From Paenibacillus agilis (lineage in GTDB: Bacteria; Bacillota; Bacilli; Paenibacillales; Paenibacillaceae), in NCBI RefSeq assembly GCF_007786455.1, contig NZ_VNJK01000007.1, positions 1 through 64,000 of the forward strand: a DNA stretch of 64,000 nt. The letters are read 5' to 3'. The notes beneath the pieces are model-generated. The model saw only the letters and a list, made by a program, of their open reading frames with translations, made no database searches and was not told the DNA's origin. Positions 1 through 7,697 of the stretch are shown piece after piece (the first letter of the stretch is position 1; the number at the start of each line of letters is the position of its first letter). The translations under genes and the position numbers were made by a program.

Positions 1-612
1 GGCGTAGCCGCCCTTGCAGGGCTGTTTACGGTGTGATTGGCTAAGATTGACCAATACGTTACGTCTACGGATGTGCGATGAAAATTTCAGGAGAAAGGAG
101 CTCGCAGCAACTACCTGGTGATCAACCTTGCTTTTGACTTTTTATCGAATAAGTGACGGGACATATCCCGTCTTCCACGCTTTTGACCCTAGCGCTGGCG
201 ACCACCAAGTCGCCGTTTAGCGTAACTATTTCTTTTCCCTGCTCTGTTCCCGTGGCTTGCTGGGACGGGAATGCCTTTGACCCTAGCGCTGGCGACCACC
301 AAGTCGCCGTTTAGCGTAACTATTTCTTTTCCCTGCTTTGTTCCCGTGGCTTGCTGGGACGGGAATGCCTTTGACCCTAGCGCTGGCGACCACCAAGTCG
401 CCGTTTAGCGTAACTATTTCTTTTCTCTGCTCTGTTCCCGTGGCTTGCTGGGACGGGAATGCTCTTTTGCATGCCTTTGCATCTCTTTTATCCTTTGACC
501 TTCCGCGCCGCCGGGTACCCCTTTTGCGTAGCAAAAAATTCGGAATGGAACAGAATGCTTTATCTGTTCGCTTCCGAATTTGGGGGGTGGCGGGGTTTCG
601 CGGCCAAATAAT
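1..612 (-). ncRNA. Structured leader RNA, family A copy 1 (A1), runs off left edge
   Basis: GC-rich, gene-free stretch. Bases 1 to about 125 are nearly identical to 9978-10105 (family A copy 2). To the right come three 94-bp tandem repeats, then an imperfect hairpin at about 538-583 with arms ATTCGGAA and TTCCGAAT plus an inner GAACAG/CTGTTC stem. By analogy with the complete copies, it is read on the minus strand as the 5' leader of a gene lying left of the window. No credible ORF was found here; open frames reflect GC content. The family assignment rests on sequence identity, the RNA role on covariation between copies A3 and A4. Confidence 0.55.
182..463. repeat. Three 94-bp tandem direct repeats
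   Basis: Units start at 182, 276 and 370, spaced exactly 94 bp, and are nearly identical. Each unit holds two inverted repeats: GGCGAC/GTCGCC flanked by CGCT/AGCG, and TTCCCGT/ACGGGAA. A related but diverged hairpin (GACGGGACATATCCCGTC) precedes them at 152-169. The unit therefore adds two stem-loops to the family A leader each time it is duplicated. Units are contiguous with no unique spacers, so this is not a CRISPR array. Confidence 0.85.
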
Positions 613-765
613 TATGTTTTAAGGGTTAGATCCTATCTCTTTCCTTCCAGAAGATTTTAGATTTTATTTCAGGCCGCAAAAAAAGCCCTTTGTTCGTAAA
701 ATAGAGCAAACAAGCATGCAAGGACGTAATAAAGGCAAAATGACTGTGATCCAATAATATGTATA

Positions 766-809
766 TTGAATAATCTGCTCTTGATCCCATATAATAAGAA
801 CACACGTTC
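766..809 (+). promoter_or_regulatory. SOS promoter with LexA/DinR box
   Basis: A -35 TTGAAT at 766-771 and a -10 TATAAT at 790-795 are separated by 18 bp. A palindromic LexA box GAACACACGTTC lies at 798-809, just after the -10. It fits the Bacillus consensus GAACNNNNGTTC, so LexA binding would block initiation. The downstream genes are a translesion polymerase and its YolD partner, which are SOS genes in Bacillus. Confidence 0.85.
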
Positions 810-828
810 TATTTTTGGAGGTCTTAAT

Positions 829-2073
829 GTGTCAGCAAAAAAGAAGGAGCGAATCATCTATTTGTTGGACTGCGAAAGTTTCTACGCGAGTGTTGAAAAG
901 GCGCACCAACCACAATTCAAGCATCTTCCACTAATTGTTTGCGGCGACCCAGCCAGACGAAATGGCATCGTGCTCGCTGCTTGTCCAATTGCTAAGAGTT
1001 ATGGCATTTCAACAGCAGATAGGCTATGGGAAGCCCTTAACAAGTGTCCAGATGTGATTGTAGTTCGGCCGCGCATGCAGCTCTATATTACGGTGTCCAT
1101 GCAAATTACAGAGATCCTGGAAACGTATACCGATTTGGTGGAGCCGTATAGCATCGATGAGGTGTTTATCGATGTGACGAACAGTATTCATTTGTTTAAG
1201 ATGACGCCCGAAGAACTTGCTGCAGACATCCAAAAAACTGTACTACTTTCGACGGGAGTCCGTATCAGAGCTGGACTTTCAAATTGCAAAATTATGGCGA
1301 AACTGGCAACGGACCTAGTCGCAAAAAAGAATAAGAGCGGTATATTCACATTGACGAAAGAAAGGCTGCCGGAAGCAATTTGGCCTCATCCGGTAGAAAA
1401 AATGTGGGGCGTTGGCTCACGAATGAAGCGAAATCTTAATCGAATAGGTATTCGAACGATCGGGGATCTTGCGAATACACCGCTGCCGAGATTAGCCAAG
1501 TGGGGCGTTAACGGAAAAATTCTATGGAGAGTAGCGAATGGCTTGGATGAATCTGAGGTAACCACTTCATCCCACGTTCATCAGAAAGCGATTGGGAACG
1601 GCCTCACTTTACCGATTGATTTTGTGGAAGCAGCTGATATAGAGATTTGTCTATTAGAGATCAGTTCGTGGGTAACTAGACGCTGCCGTTCAAAAAAACT
1701 TATGGCAAGTGTGGTATCCGTGAGCTGTGTAGGTGCGGATTGGGATCGGCCAACAGGCTTTTCTAGGCAACAAAGATTGCCCGACCCAACCCATTCAACG
1801 GATGATATTTACGCAGCAGTAAAAAAACTGTTCCATAAACATTGGGATGGACAGCCGGTTCGGAGATTAGGGGTTTCTGTATCTGACCTATCCGACGATT
1901 CGGTCTATCAGATTACCCTATTCGATAACCAGGAGCAAAAACGTAAATTGGACGCCGTTATGGACTCCATTAAAGATAAATTCGGAGAAACTGCCATTCT
2001 AAGAGCAAGCAGCTTTACTAGCGCAGGACAATCTTTAGATAGAGATCGTAAAATCGGAGGACATTTCAAATGA
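829..2073 (+). CDS. uvrX: Y-family translesion DNA polymerase, UvrX/ImpB-MucB type
   Basis: Error-prone DNA polymerase that copies across lesions. The palm-domain metal ligands are visible: Asp14 in LLDCESFYASVE and Asp110-Glu111 in YSIDEVFID. The fingers motif AACPIAKSYGI and a C-terminal little-finger region follow. 414 aa is the usual size for UvrX/YqjW proteins. The start is GTG at 829, with GGAGG at 817-821; the upstream in-frame TTG at 766 is part of the promoter. The stop overlaps the start of the yolD-like gene (ATGA at 2070-2073), so the two are translationally coupled. Control by LexA is predicted from the box at 798-809. SP-beta and many plasmids carry this pair. Confidence 0.93.
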   Translation: MSAKKKERIIYLLDCESFYASVEKAHQPQFKHLPLIVCGDPARRNGIVLAACPIAKSYGISTADRLWEALNKCPDVIVVRPRMQLYITVSMQITEILETYTDLVEPYSIDEVFIDVTNSIHLFKMTPEELAADIQKTVLLSTGVRIRAGLSNCKIMAKLATDLVAKKNKSGIFTLTKERLPEAIWPHPVEKMWGVGSRMKRNLNRIGIRTIGDLANTPLPRLAKWGVNGKILWRVANGLDESEVTTSSHVHQKAIGNGLTLPIDFVEAADIEICLLEISSWVTRRCRSKKLMASVVSVSCVGADWDRPTGFSRQQRLPDPTHSTDDIYAAVKKLFHKHWDGQPVRRLGVSVSDLSDDSVYQITLFDNQEQKRKLDAVMDSIKDKFGETAILRASSFTSAGQSLDRDRKIGGHFK

Positions 2074-2402
2074 GCTTGAAACTAAAAGGAAATGGCTTGT
2101 GGGAATCAAGCCGAATGATGCTGCCGGAACACAAAGAAGCCATTAAGCTTCGCGAAGGACTATATAACCGACGTAAAAAACCCATGCTTAATGAAGATAA
2201 TCTGGAGCAGCTTAATCATTACATCCAGGAGTCGTTTGAAAACATGCAGCGTATTACCTTGCAGGTTTTTCATCCGTTTGAACAAATAAGCATTTCAGGA
2301 ATTATTATTGGATTCGATACCGTTGGCCGAAGAATAAAAATTCAATGCGAAACGATCCAATGGGTTAAAATCGTAGACATCCTGGATGCAATCTTAGATT
2401 AA
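2070..2402 (+). CDS. yolD: YolD-like protein, partner of the UvrX polymerase
   Basis: 110 aa, overlapping the end of uvrX by 4 bp. YolD-like proteins are coded next to UvrX-type polymerases in Bacilli and are proposed to act as UmuD-like partners. Features seen: MMLPEHKEAI near the N-terminus, and a C-terminal beta-rich half (ISISGIIIGFDTVGRRIKI ... TIQWVKIVDILDAI) typical of the family. Expressed from the same LexA-controlled promoter. Identification rests on this pattern and the context. Confidence 0.85.
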   Translation: MSLKLKGNGLWESSRMMLPEHKEAIKLREGLYNRRKKPMLNEDNLEQLNHYIQESFENMQRITLQVFHPFEQISISGIIIGFDTVGRRIKIQCETIQWVKIVDILDAILD

Positions 2403-2699
2403 AATAAGGAACTAAAAATATAACCCAAAGATTTTGTTTATGATAAAATCTCTCCATAAATGTTATTGGTTCTTCCTTCCAGTAAATTATTTTATAACTT
2501 TCTACTCTTTAAGAAGAATAAAATAACTACTGGATATTGGATGGTAATGGTTTTTTTGGCGAAATCAATTCCCCCCAATTTGGGGTATTTGTAATTCTGC
2601 AAGTAAAGAATTTTTGCAGATATCCAGAATAGCAAATCCCCCATTTTTAAAAATTTTCGTATGCGATGGTTTAAAAACCGAACAACTCATGATACAATC

Positions 2700-2838
2700 A
2701 AGCTCATAAAAATGAAAAAAACCACTAACGGCTGCAACCGTTAATGGTTCATAAGGATCTGGGATGCCTAATGGCTCTCCGATGTTTACCAAAAGTAGTT
2801 GTACATTCCTCGGGAAAAAGGGTGCAGCTACTTTTTGC
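2700..2838 (+). ncRNA. Probable antisense RNA of a type I toxin-antitoxin pair
   Basis: A plus-strand terminator has 12-bp arms at 2793-2804 and 2822-2833 (two G-U pairs) and a T-run at 2832-2836. It overlaps the stop codon of the small minus-strand ORF 2828-2926. The minus-strand transcript would continue to its own terminator at 2714-2747, so the two RNAs overlap at their 3' ends by about 120 nt, as in txpA/RatA. The 5' end is not determined; a weak -10 (TACAAT, 2693-2698) is a candidate. Confidence 0.5.
2714..2747 (-). terminator. Rho-independent terminator of the toxin-like transcript
   Basis: Inverted repeat with 10-bp arms at 2722-2731 and 2738-2747, followed on the minus strand by a run of seven or eight U. 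Confidence 0.8.
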
Positions 2839-2926
2839 TTTTATTACGATACTCCAGGGCTAGTTTTACCGAATCTCGAATAAAAGTAAGAATTGCAAGA
2901 ATCACGAGCAAGTCGGAGTTCATCAT
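2828..2926 (-). CDS. 32-aa membrane peptide, putative type I toxin
   Basis: Short ORF with a near-perfect ribosome binding site (AGGAGGTGAT at 2931-2940). The peptide starts MMNSDLLVILAILTFI and ends in a basic tail EYRNKSKK: one hydrophobic helix plus a lysine-rich C-terminus, the form of Fst/TxpA-like toxins. A promoter with TTGACA (complement of 3007-3012) and TATAAT (complement of 2986-2991), spacer 15 bp, lies upstream. A convergent antisense RNA overlaps its 3' end. It could instead be an ordinary small membrane peptide; the tail-to-tail RNA arrangement argues for a toxin. Confidence 0.55.
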   Translation of the reverse strand: MMNSDLLVILAILTFIRDSVKLALEYRNKSKK

Positions 2927-2985
2927 CTGGATCACCTCCTCTACATGGAGGCACCAGAAGGACAAACCCATATCCTACTAGTCAA

Positions 2986-3012
2986 ATTATATCAATATAT
3001 AGGGGATGTCAA
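2986..3012 (-). promoter_or_regulatory. Promoter of the toxin-like peptide
   Basis: On the minus strand, TTGACA (3012-3007) and TATAAT (2991-2986) are separated by 15 bp. The hexamers are perfect but the spacing is short. Confidence 0.6.
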
Positions 3013-3131
3013 TGGACTTGCATGTATTCCTAACGTGAATAAACTTGATAAACTCCAAAGAGCCTTGATATGAAAGGATTCTTGCATAAAAATTATTTTT
3101 TTATGTAGCCCAAGTGACACTACTACATCTA

Positions 3132-3193
3132 GCGTCCGGTACGGACGCGCCCGCATGGCGAGTTGACGGGAACCGGCGAAGAGCCATGCGGGC
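3132..3193. repeat. Hairpin element D, copy 1
   Basis: Two adjacent stem-loops: GCGTCCGGTACGGACGC at 3132-3148, then arms GCCCGCATGGC (3149-3159) and GCCATGCGGGC (3183-3193) around a loop containing GACGGGAACCGG. A second copy lies at 7574-7635 and a diverged one at 10162-10222. This copy was probably duplicated together with the antitoxin remnant to its right. Confidence 0.7.
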
Positions 3194-3231
3194 CGCCCAA
3201 AAGCCCCCTTAAACCTTCTGAGAAAAGAAAA

Positions 3232-3372
3232 AAGCACGGACACTATGCCCGTGCGACTTCCTATTCATCAATTGATGCCTTCATATCTGAAAGGTGTAAG
3301 GCCTAGAATACTCTATCGAAGACACCCTGACGAATATAACTGGACTCTGGCAGCTGCAATCAGACGGCTGGG
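3232..3372 (-). pseudogene. Decayed 3' end of a HigA-like antitoxin gene with terminator
   Basis: This stretch aligns with 7675-7815, the C-terminal part of the intact HigA gene and its terminator. Shared: the terminator GCACGGACACTATGCCCGTGC, CATCAA/TTGATGCCTTCA, CATCCTGACGAATAT and CAGCTG. The reading frame is broken by indels and stops. Together with D copy 1 it is a relic of a duplication of the 7574-7815 segment. The rest of 2927-3452 holds only D copy 1, the toxin promoter and the hairpin at about 3415-3441 (AAGGGGATCGGCTCTGAGAG and its complement) that probably ends the SUKH transcript. Confidence 0.7.
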
Positions 3373-3452
3373 ATACTAGGGACAATGAACAATCGAATGT
3401 ACTAATGAAAAGGGGATCGGCTCTGAGAGCTGATCCCCTTTTGTTTTAGACT

Positions 3453-4025
3453 CTAACTTTCTTGTTGGCGCTTATTAATTTCCTCAACGTGGTCATCATA
3501 ATAGATGATTTTTCTGTTCTCTATAGTTCTACATTCAAACGTATTAGTTTGAAGATTGCCATTAGATCTTAGCAGCAAGGATAACCATTCTCCGAAATTC
3601 ATGTTCATCCAGAAAAACGTACTTCCCCCACTCCAGAACATATAAGAGTCTTCGTTAACCCTAGATAAGTCATAGAAGTATTCGGTCGAACCACCGTAAG
3701 CAATCGGCATTAGTTGTTTGTTCGTTGAGTCAAGGAAGGAAAGGGTTTCTTTCAATTGGCTAAGGGAGTAAACGGATGTATCTTCTCCTCTATTACTGGT
3801 GAAGAATCTAGCGCCATTGTGTAATAAAAGAAAATCGATATACTCTTGCGGTAATTGAATGTCTGCCTGTTGCTGAAAATACTTAATTTCATCCAATGTT
3901 GCAGGAGGATTAAGTTCGTATGAAACTTCTTGAAGATCGCCATCATAATCTTGGATTAGCAGGTTATTCGAACTGTTGAACCTGTTTTTGAAGTTGTTTA
4001 TTAGGTGTTCTATATTTATTGACAT
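3453..4025 (-). CDS. SMI1/KNR4 (SUKH) family immunity protein
   Basis: 190 aa with the SUKH pattern: PPATLDEIKYFQQQADIQLPQEYIDFLLLHNG near residue 40-70, then SVYSLSQL, and a C-terminal aromatic-rich part (MFWSGGSTFFWMN ... FGEWLSLLL). SUKH proteins commonly neutralise nuclease toxins of polymorphic toxin systems. It lies 18 bp downstream of a secreted HNH nuclease, which is the expected partner. The pairing is inference from context. Confidence 0.8.
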   Translation of the reverse strand: MSINIEHLINNFKNRFNSSNNLLIQDYDGDLQEVSYELNPPATLDEIKYFQQQADIQLPQEYIDFLLLHNGARFFTSNRGEDTSVYSLSQLKETLSFLDSTNKQLMPIAYGGSTEYFYDLSRVNEDSYMFWSGGSTFFWMNMNFGEWLSLLLRSNGNLQTNTFECRTIENRKIIYYDDHVEEINKRQQES

Positions 4026-4043
4026 AGGCGTTTACCTCGATGA

Positions 4044-4925
4044 TTAATAGTTTACAAACCAACTTGTGAAAGGAGTATGTTCCGATTTTCTTAGCGGAAT
4101 TATGCTATCGAAAGGGCCGTTTGTTCCCCCTAAGTCGAGAGGATGCACATGGTGGCCTTCGATGCCGTCCCAATTGAAGTTAGCTCCTAAGCTGTACTTT
4201 TGTTGGATGTACGGCCTCCATTGTTTGTTTCTAACAGTATTATCCCATGCAGAGCGTAGTTTGTTATAAGAGTCACGGGGTGCTTTTACCCAATTTAATG
4301 AACCGGGTTCTGGGACACATTGCGGCACAACAGAGCTACAAATATTCGGATATACCTCCCCCTTTTTATTCATCAGACTGTGACCGTAGTCCGGGTAATT
4401 CACCGGGAAATTTGTAGAGCCTGTGTAGTAAATTTCACCGGACATTTGGAAACGCCAATAGTTTGTTCCGCCGATATACGTATCAACGGTTTCCTGATAG
4501 CCAACGCGGAGGTTATTGGTATTAACATACCACGTATGAGATCCATATTGCGAATATGCGTTATTTTTGTGTTTATTTACTTGAGGTGTGACCGTAACCG
4601 TTAGTCTATTCGGGGGACTGCCCGTCATTGAGGTGACTCGGTAGCCATAAGACAGTATGCCATTAACTGAATTGATTCGCACCATAACGGCTATTGAATC
4701 CCTACTCAAAGGGCTAGGGTTTTCGCTAAGTAATTGATTGTGTGCTTCTTCCCCTACTATTGGAGTGTGGTCCTTAAAAAAGGTGACTGGTATTTCCCTA
4801 GAAAAGTTTTGTAACTCGCTAGATTCTGTTTCGAAGTAACTCGTTTCCGCCTCAAGGGCGAACGCACTGCCTAACGATGTGAAAATAAGCACAACAAATA
4901 GCAATAACGACAATAGCTTTTTCAA
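4044..4925 (-). CDS. Secreted HNH nuclease toxin
   Basis: 293 aa. The start is taken as TTG at 4925 because AGGAGG lies 8 bp upstream and the resulting N-terminus MKKLLSLLLFVVLIFTSLGSAFA is a classical signal peptide. The middle region (residues about 60-220) is unlike any domain I can name. The C-terminal 60 residues hold GHHVHPLDLGGTNGPFDSIIPL followed by EHTPF, the HNH/ββα-metal nuclease pattern (His-His, Asn, His) of bacteriocin and contact-dependent toxins. Sec export plus the SUKH protein downstream suggests an antibacterial DNase with its immunity protein. No LXG, WXG or RHS domain is present. Confidence 0.8.
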   Translation of the reverse strand: MKKLLSLLLFVVLIFTSLGSAFALEAETSYFETESSELQNFSREIPVTFFKDHTPIVGEEAHNQLLSENPSPLSRDSIAVMVRINSVNGILSYGYRVTSMTGSPPNRLTVTVTPQVNKHKNNAYSQYGSHTWYVNTNNLRVGYQETVDTYIGGTNYWRFQMSGEIYYTGSTNFPVNYPDYGHSLMNKKGEVYPNICSSVVPQCVPEPGSLNWVKAPRDSYNKLRSAWDNTVRNKQWRPYIQQKYSLGANFNWDGIEGHHVHPLDLGGTNGPFDSIIPLRKSEHTPFTSWFVNY

Positions 4926-4983
4926 AATAACGCCTCCTATGGATGATTCCAGCGCCTTCATCGGGTAGTTGCTGGGTAGGATG

Positions 4984-5214
4984 CTATTTTAGTTCATTCT
5001 GAGAGGCATCACCTCCTAACATAATAACGTTTTCTCTTCCATTAATTGATTTTAAGTGAAATGATTTGCTTTCATTTTTGTGTGTAGTATGGAACTTCGT
5101 AAGAAGTTTGTCGAGGTTTTGACTTATGTGGATCATTCGAACATCGGTCAGTGACAGGCCTGTCTCAAAAGCATCGTGCATTTGTTTTCGTAGGTGTTCA
5201 ATTTCATTAATCAT
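4984..5214 (-). CDS. Spo0E-like sporulation regulator
   Basis: 76 aa from ATG at 5214 (the in-frame TTG at 5223 sits directly against the GGA of the binding site). The sequence IEHLRKQMHDAF ... SLTDVRMIHISQNLDKLL matches the short Spo0E aspartyl-phosphatase family, where SQxLD is the signature. Members dephosphorylate Spo0A~P and delay sporulation. A mobile element would profit from control of the host sporulation decision. Confidence 0.8.
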   Translation of the reverse strand: MINEIEHLRKQMHDAFETGLSLTDVRMIHISQNLDKLLTKFHTTHKNESKSFHLKSINGRENVIMLGGDASQNELK

Positions 5215-5333
5215 GGATATCAATCCTTTTTACATTGGTAGGTGAATCTCCCCATTCACCTACCATTACATCAGTTCCCCAGTGTTATCATACATCACGT
5301 TGTTTGTGATCCTATGATTTGAATTTAGAACAA

Positions 5334-5361
5334 CAAAAAAAGACGCCAATTGGCGTCTTTT
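5334..5361. terminator. Bidirectional terminator
   Basis: AAAGACGCCAATTGGCGTCTTT palindrome with A-run on the left and T-run on the right. It ends the peptide-gene transcript on the minus strand. An almost identical copy lies at 14564-14590. Confidence 0.85.
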
Positions 5362-5370
5362 CAACCCGAA

Positions 5371-5511
5371 TTACTTTGGAAACCATGGGATACCTACATT
5401 GTAGGGAACTACATTCCCACCGTTAGATCCTCCAACAACAATAGGTAGAATAGTGATGATAAGTCCCAATAAAGTAGCTGAGTACAACACTTTGATAGCT
5501 TTATTCTTCAT
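5371..5511 (-). CDS. Small secreted signalling peptide precursor, AloP/Phr-like
   Basis: 46 aa; AGGAGGG lies 4-10 bp upstream of ATG 5511, inside the last codons/stop region of the upstream regulator. The N-terminus is basic (MKNKAIKV), followed by a hydrophobic stretch (LYSATLLGLIITILPIVV) and a Gly/Asn-rich tail ending PYNVGIPWFPK. This is the form of Phr/AimP/AloP pro-peptides: Sec-exported, cleaved and re-imported as an oligopeptide. It follows an HTH-TPR receptor by 14 bp, the standard receptor-peptide order. The mature peptide cannot be fixed from sequence; the C-terminal 6-10 residues are the usual place. Confidence 0.75.
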   Translation of the reverse strand: MKNKAIKVLYSATLLGLIITILPIVVGGSNGGNVVPYNVGIPWFPK

Positions 5512-5525
5512 GGTGACCCTCCTGT

Positions 5526-6794
5526 TCACAAAAATCGGTTATAGTAGTTACTGATCTTCTCTATTACGTCAGCTGATAATTGCGGTAGCTTGCCTATATT
5601 GAAGACAAGCCTCAAGCTTTCGCGCTCATTATCGACGTCATCTATGCACGCATAGGCATAGGCCCCTTCGATATACTCGCTAACTGCTTGGTTAATATCA
5701 TTTACTTTTGAATAATAATCCCCCTTGAGCTTATAAAATCTTGCAACGTCACTCCTTTCCATAGGAGTCGTATAGGTTTGTGCTAAGATCTTACTTTCAT
5801 AGGTTACGAGAAGATTCTGTATTTTATTTATATGACCTAATTCGAAACATAATGATATATATTCAGGCACTATATGCACCACGAATTTCTGGTCACAAAG
5901 CTGAAGAGACTTCTCGAACTGCTCTACAGCAAGATCTAACTTACCCCGTTTTGCATTTATCATAGCCGTTAGCAATCGATCATTATCTCCTTCTACAGAT
6001 GGAACACACTTCCGGTATTCTTCTGCGTACTTCTCAGCTAAATCGTAATTACCTAAGTAGTAGTGAGAACCACGTAAAAGATCTGTCATATAAGCTCTGA
6101 CTGCAATGGCTTCCTCTTCATTGCTTATAAGAACGGCCTTACTATATTTCACGGCATCTAGATATTCCCTTATTACAAAAGCATGAACAGCAAGACAATA
6201 GAGCAACGTTATGTACTCCCCAGGAGGTAACTGCTCTTTGTATTTGAGTACATACTTTCCAGATTGATACGTATCTTTTAGCTTGCTAAATTCGTTTCGC
6301 TCGATGAAATATACCTGGCACAAAGAACGAGCCAAAAAGGGCACAACACCGCGACCACGGCAGTAGTTAATAATTGTTTGGTGTAGAGAGAGTTTCAATT
6401 CGGAATTGTCTAGGGATTGTGTGGAATTAAATAGTTGTTCCGTGGCGTCATAACTGTCCAAACGTTCGGATTCTAGGAATTTGATAGCGATTTGGGTGAT
6501 GGTTGCTATTGGCCTCATATCCTTGATAGCGTCTTCAAGAATACCGTGAATTACGTTAGGACTTTGTTCAGTTTCAATATAAAAAATTAAATACGTTTCA
6601 TAGGGTATTTGAAGTGCTTCGGCTATTGCTTTTAAAGTTTTAAACTCAGGCTTCTTTACCTCACCGCTCTCAATTCTAGAAATAGTTGCTTTGTTTACGT
6701 TTGATAAACTTGCAAGTTCACTTAGAGATAACTGCGCCTTGTTTCTGTGTTGTCGAATCAGATCTCCAAATGTAAGTGTCGTAACTACAGTCAT
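5526..6794 (-). CDS. HTH-TPR peptide-sensing regulator (RRNPP, AloR-like)
   Basis: 422 aa. The N-terminal XRE-type helix-turn-helix is at about residues 9-62 (IRQHRNKAQLSLSELASLSN ... ISRIESGEVKKPEFKTLKAIAEAL). It is followed by about 340 residues of helical repeats of TPR type. This is the layout of RRNPP quorum sensors (PlcR, NprR, AimR, AloR). The short peptide gene directly downstream is its likely ligand. A strong promoter with a 105-nt leader precedes it. Predicted role: DNA-binding activity switched by the re-imported peptide. Which genes it controls is unknown. Confidence 0.82.
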   Translation of the reverse strand: MTVVTTLTFGDLIRQHRNKAQLSLSELASLSNVNKATISRIESGEVKKPEFKTLKAIAEALQIPYETYLIFYIETEQSPNVIHGILEDAIKDMRPIATITQIAIKFLESERLDSYDATEQLFNSTQSLDNSELKLSLHQTIINYCRGRGVVPFLARSLCQVYFIERNEFSKLKDTYQSGKYVLKYKEQLPPGEYITLLYCLAVHAFVIREYLDAVKYSKAVLISNEEEAIAVRAYMTDLLRGSHYYLGNYDLAEKYAEEYRKCVPSVEGDNDRLLTAMINAKRGKLDLAVEQFEKSLQLCDQKFVVHIVPEYISLCFELGHINKIQNLLVTYESKILAQTYTTPMERSDVARFYKLKGDYYSKVNDINQAVSEYIEGAYAYACIDDVDNERESLRLVFNIGKLPQLSADVIEKISNYYNRFL

Positions 6795-6905
6795 CTTACA
6801 TTCACGTCCTTTTTCGTTATTAGAACTGATAACATGGGAAATTCATGATGAAGAATTATGAGGAACGAATCATAGAGGAAGTTTATGGTTGAATATCCAT
6901 TTTAG

Positions 6906-6933
6906 ATTATACTTCTTCAAGAGGTGTTGTCAA
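6906..6933 (-). promoter_or_regulatory. Promoter of the AloR-like regulator
   Basis: Minus-strand TTGACA (6933-6928), 16-bp spacer, TATAAT (6911-6906). Transcription would start near 6899. The rest of 6940-7570 holds no gene I can support: it has a decayed minus-oriented copy of the 23661-23692 terminator (7268-7303) and a plus-strand terminator (7386-7413). Confidence 0.8.
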
Positions 6934-7385
6934 TTAATTATCGAACACTGTTAGAAGGAAACTCAAATCGAACCAATTTTAAGCAGTCCTTTTTCCTTCC
7001 AGAACTTCTCTTGAAGTTCCGTTAACAGTAACTTTTAGGGAAGTATCCTTCAACAATGGCTATATAGCTAATAACGCCTACTAATCATACAACTATGGGA
7101 AGATTTTCTTTGTTAATGCGCATGTAACGCATCTCTGAAAGTGGCAATTTGCGCAAGCTACTCAGGGAATTTTGTTCGGATTTTAATGATTTGCTCGCTA
7201 TTGACATTGTAGTGATCATTTGAAATAATAAGCCTTGAGTGATCCATGATTCTTTTTCATAGGGAAATAAAACTGCGCCTTGGTAGGGTACGCGGTTTTC
7301 CAAACAGCTGGCTCCAAACAGTTGGTTGGAAGGGCTAATAAATACTTCTTTTCCTGTAAAACAATGAACGAGTGAAACCGTTGAA

Positions 7386-7413
7386 ACCGCGCCCGGCGAA
7401 GGCGCGGTTTTTT
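7386..7413 (+). terminator. Plus-strand terminator without an obvious gene
   Basis: AAACCGCGCC ... GGCGCGGTTTTTTTT. The same GC core (AAACCGCG ... GCGCGGTTTT) ends the small RNA at 23630-23692. No promoter as clear as the one at 23595 is seen upstream here. Confidence 0.7.
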
Positions 7414-7573
7414 TTAGCTACGAACCGTAGATAATCCAATAACGCAACGTCAAATATCGTAGCTCGACAAACTAAGCACCTTTATTTTATAAAATTTACA
7501 ATGTACCTGAACTGTTATATGTATATTTGAGAATAATTTAGCTATTGCGAGACGCAATGTCTCGCTTCCTCTA

Positions 7574-7635
7574 GCGTCCGGTACGGACGCGCCCGCATGG
7601 CGATTTGACGGGAACCGGCGATGAGCCATGCGGGC
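7574..7635. repeat. Hairpin element D, copy 2
   Basis: Nearly identical to 3132-3193: a GCGTCCGGTACGGACGC hairpin, then arms GCCCGCATGGC and GCCATGCGGGC around a GACGGGAACCGG loop. It lies 40 bp downstream of the HigA terminator on the minus strand. Confidence 0.7.
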
Positions 7636-7676
7636 CGCGCAAAATCCCCTTAAACCTTCTGAGAAAAGAAAAAAGC

Positions 7677-7697
7677 ACGGACACTATGCCCGTGCGA
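7677..7697 (-). terminator. HigBA terminator overlapping the higA stop codon
   Basis: GCACGGACACTATGCCCGTGC followed on the minus strand by TTTTTTCTTTTC. The higA stop codon (7684-7686) lies in the loop, so the last sense codons form one arm. Confidence 0.85.

Noticed and set aside
182..463. CRISPR array
   Set aside because: The 94-bp units are contiguous, without unique spacers of 30-40 bp, and no cas genes are present.
283..622. Open frames on both strands in the first 620 bp
   Set aside because: They lie in tandem repeats and hairpins, lack binding sites, and encode low-complexity Arg-rich peptides; explained by GC content of the structured region.
637..651. TTTCCTTCCAGAA motif, also near 6993 and 14600
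   Set aside because: Three short occurrences in AT-rich gaps; no structure or consistent position, so may be chance.
2565..2792. 75-aa minus-strand ORF
   Set aside because: It runs through the terminator of the toxin-like transcript and has no binding site.
7085..7303. 72-aa minus-strand ORF
   Set aside because: Its start lies in a decayed copy of the 23661-23692 terminator, and it has no binding site or recognisable composition.
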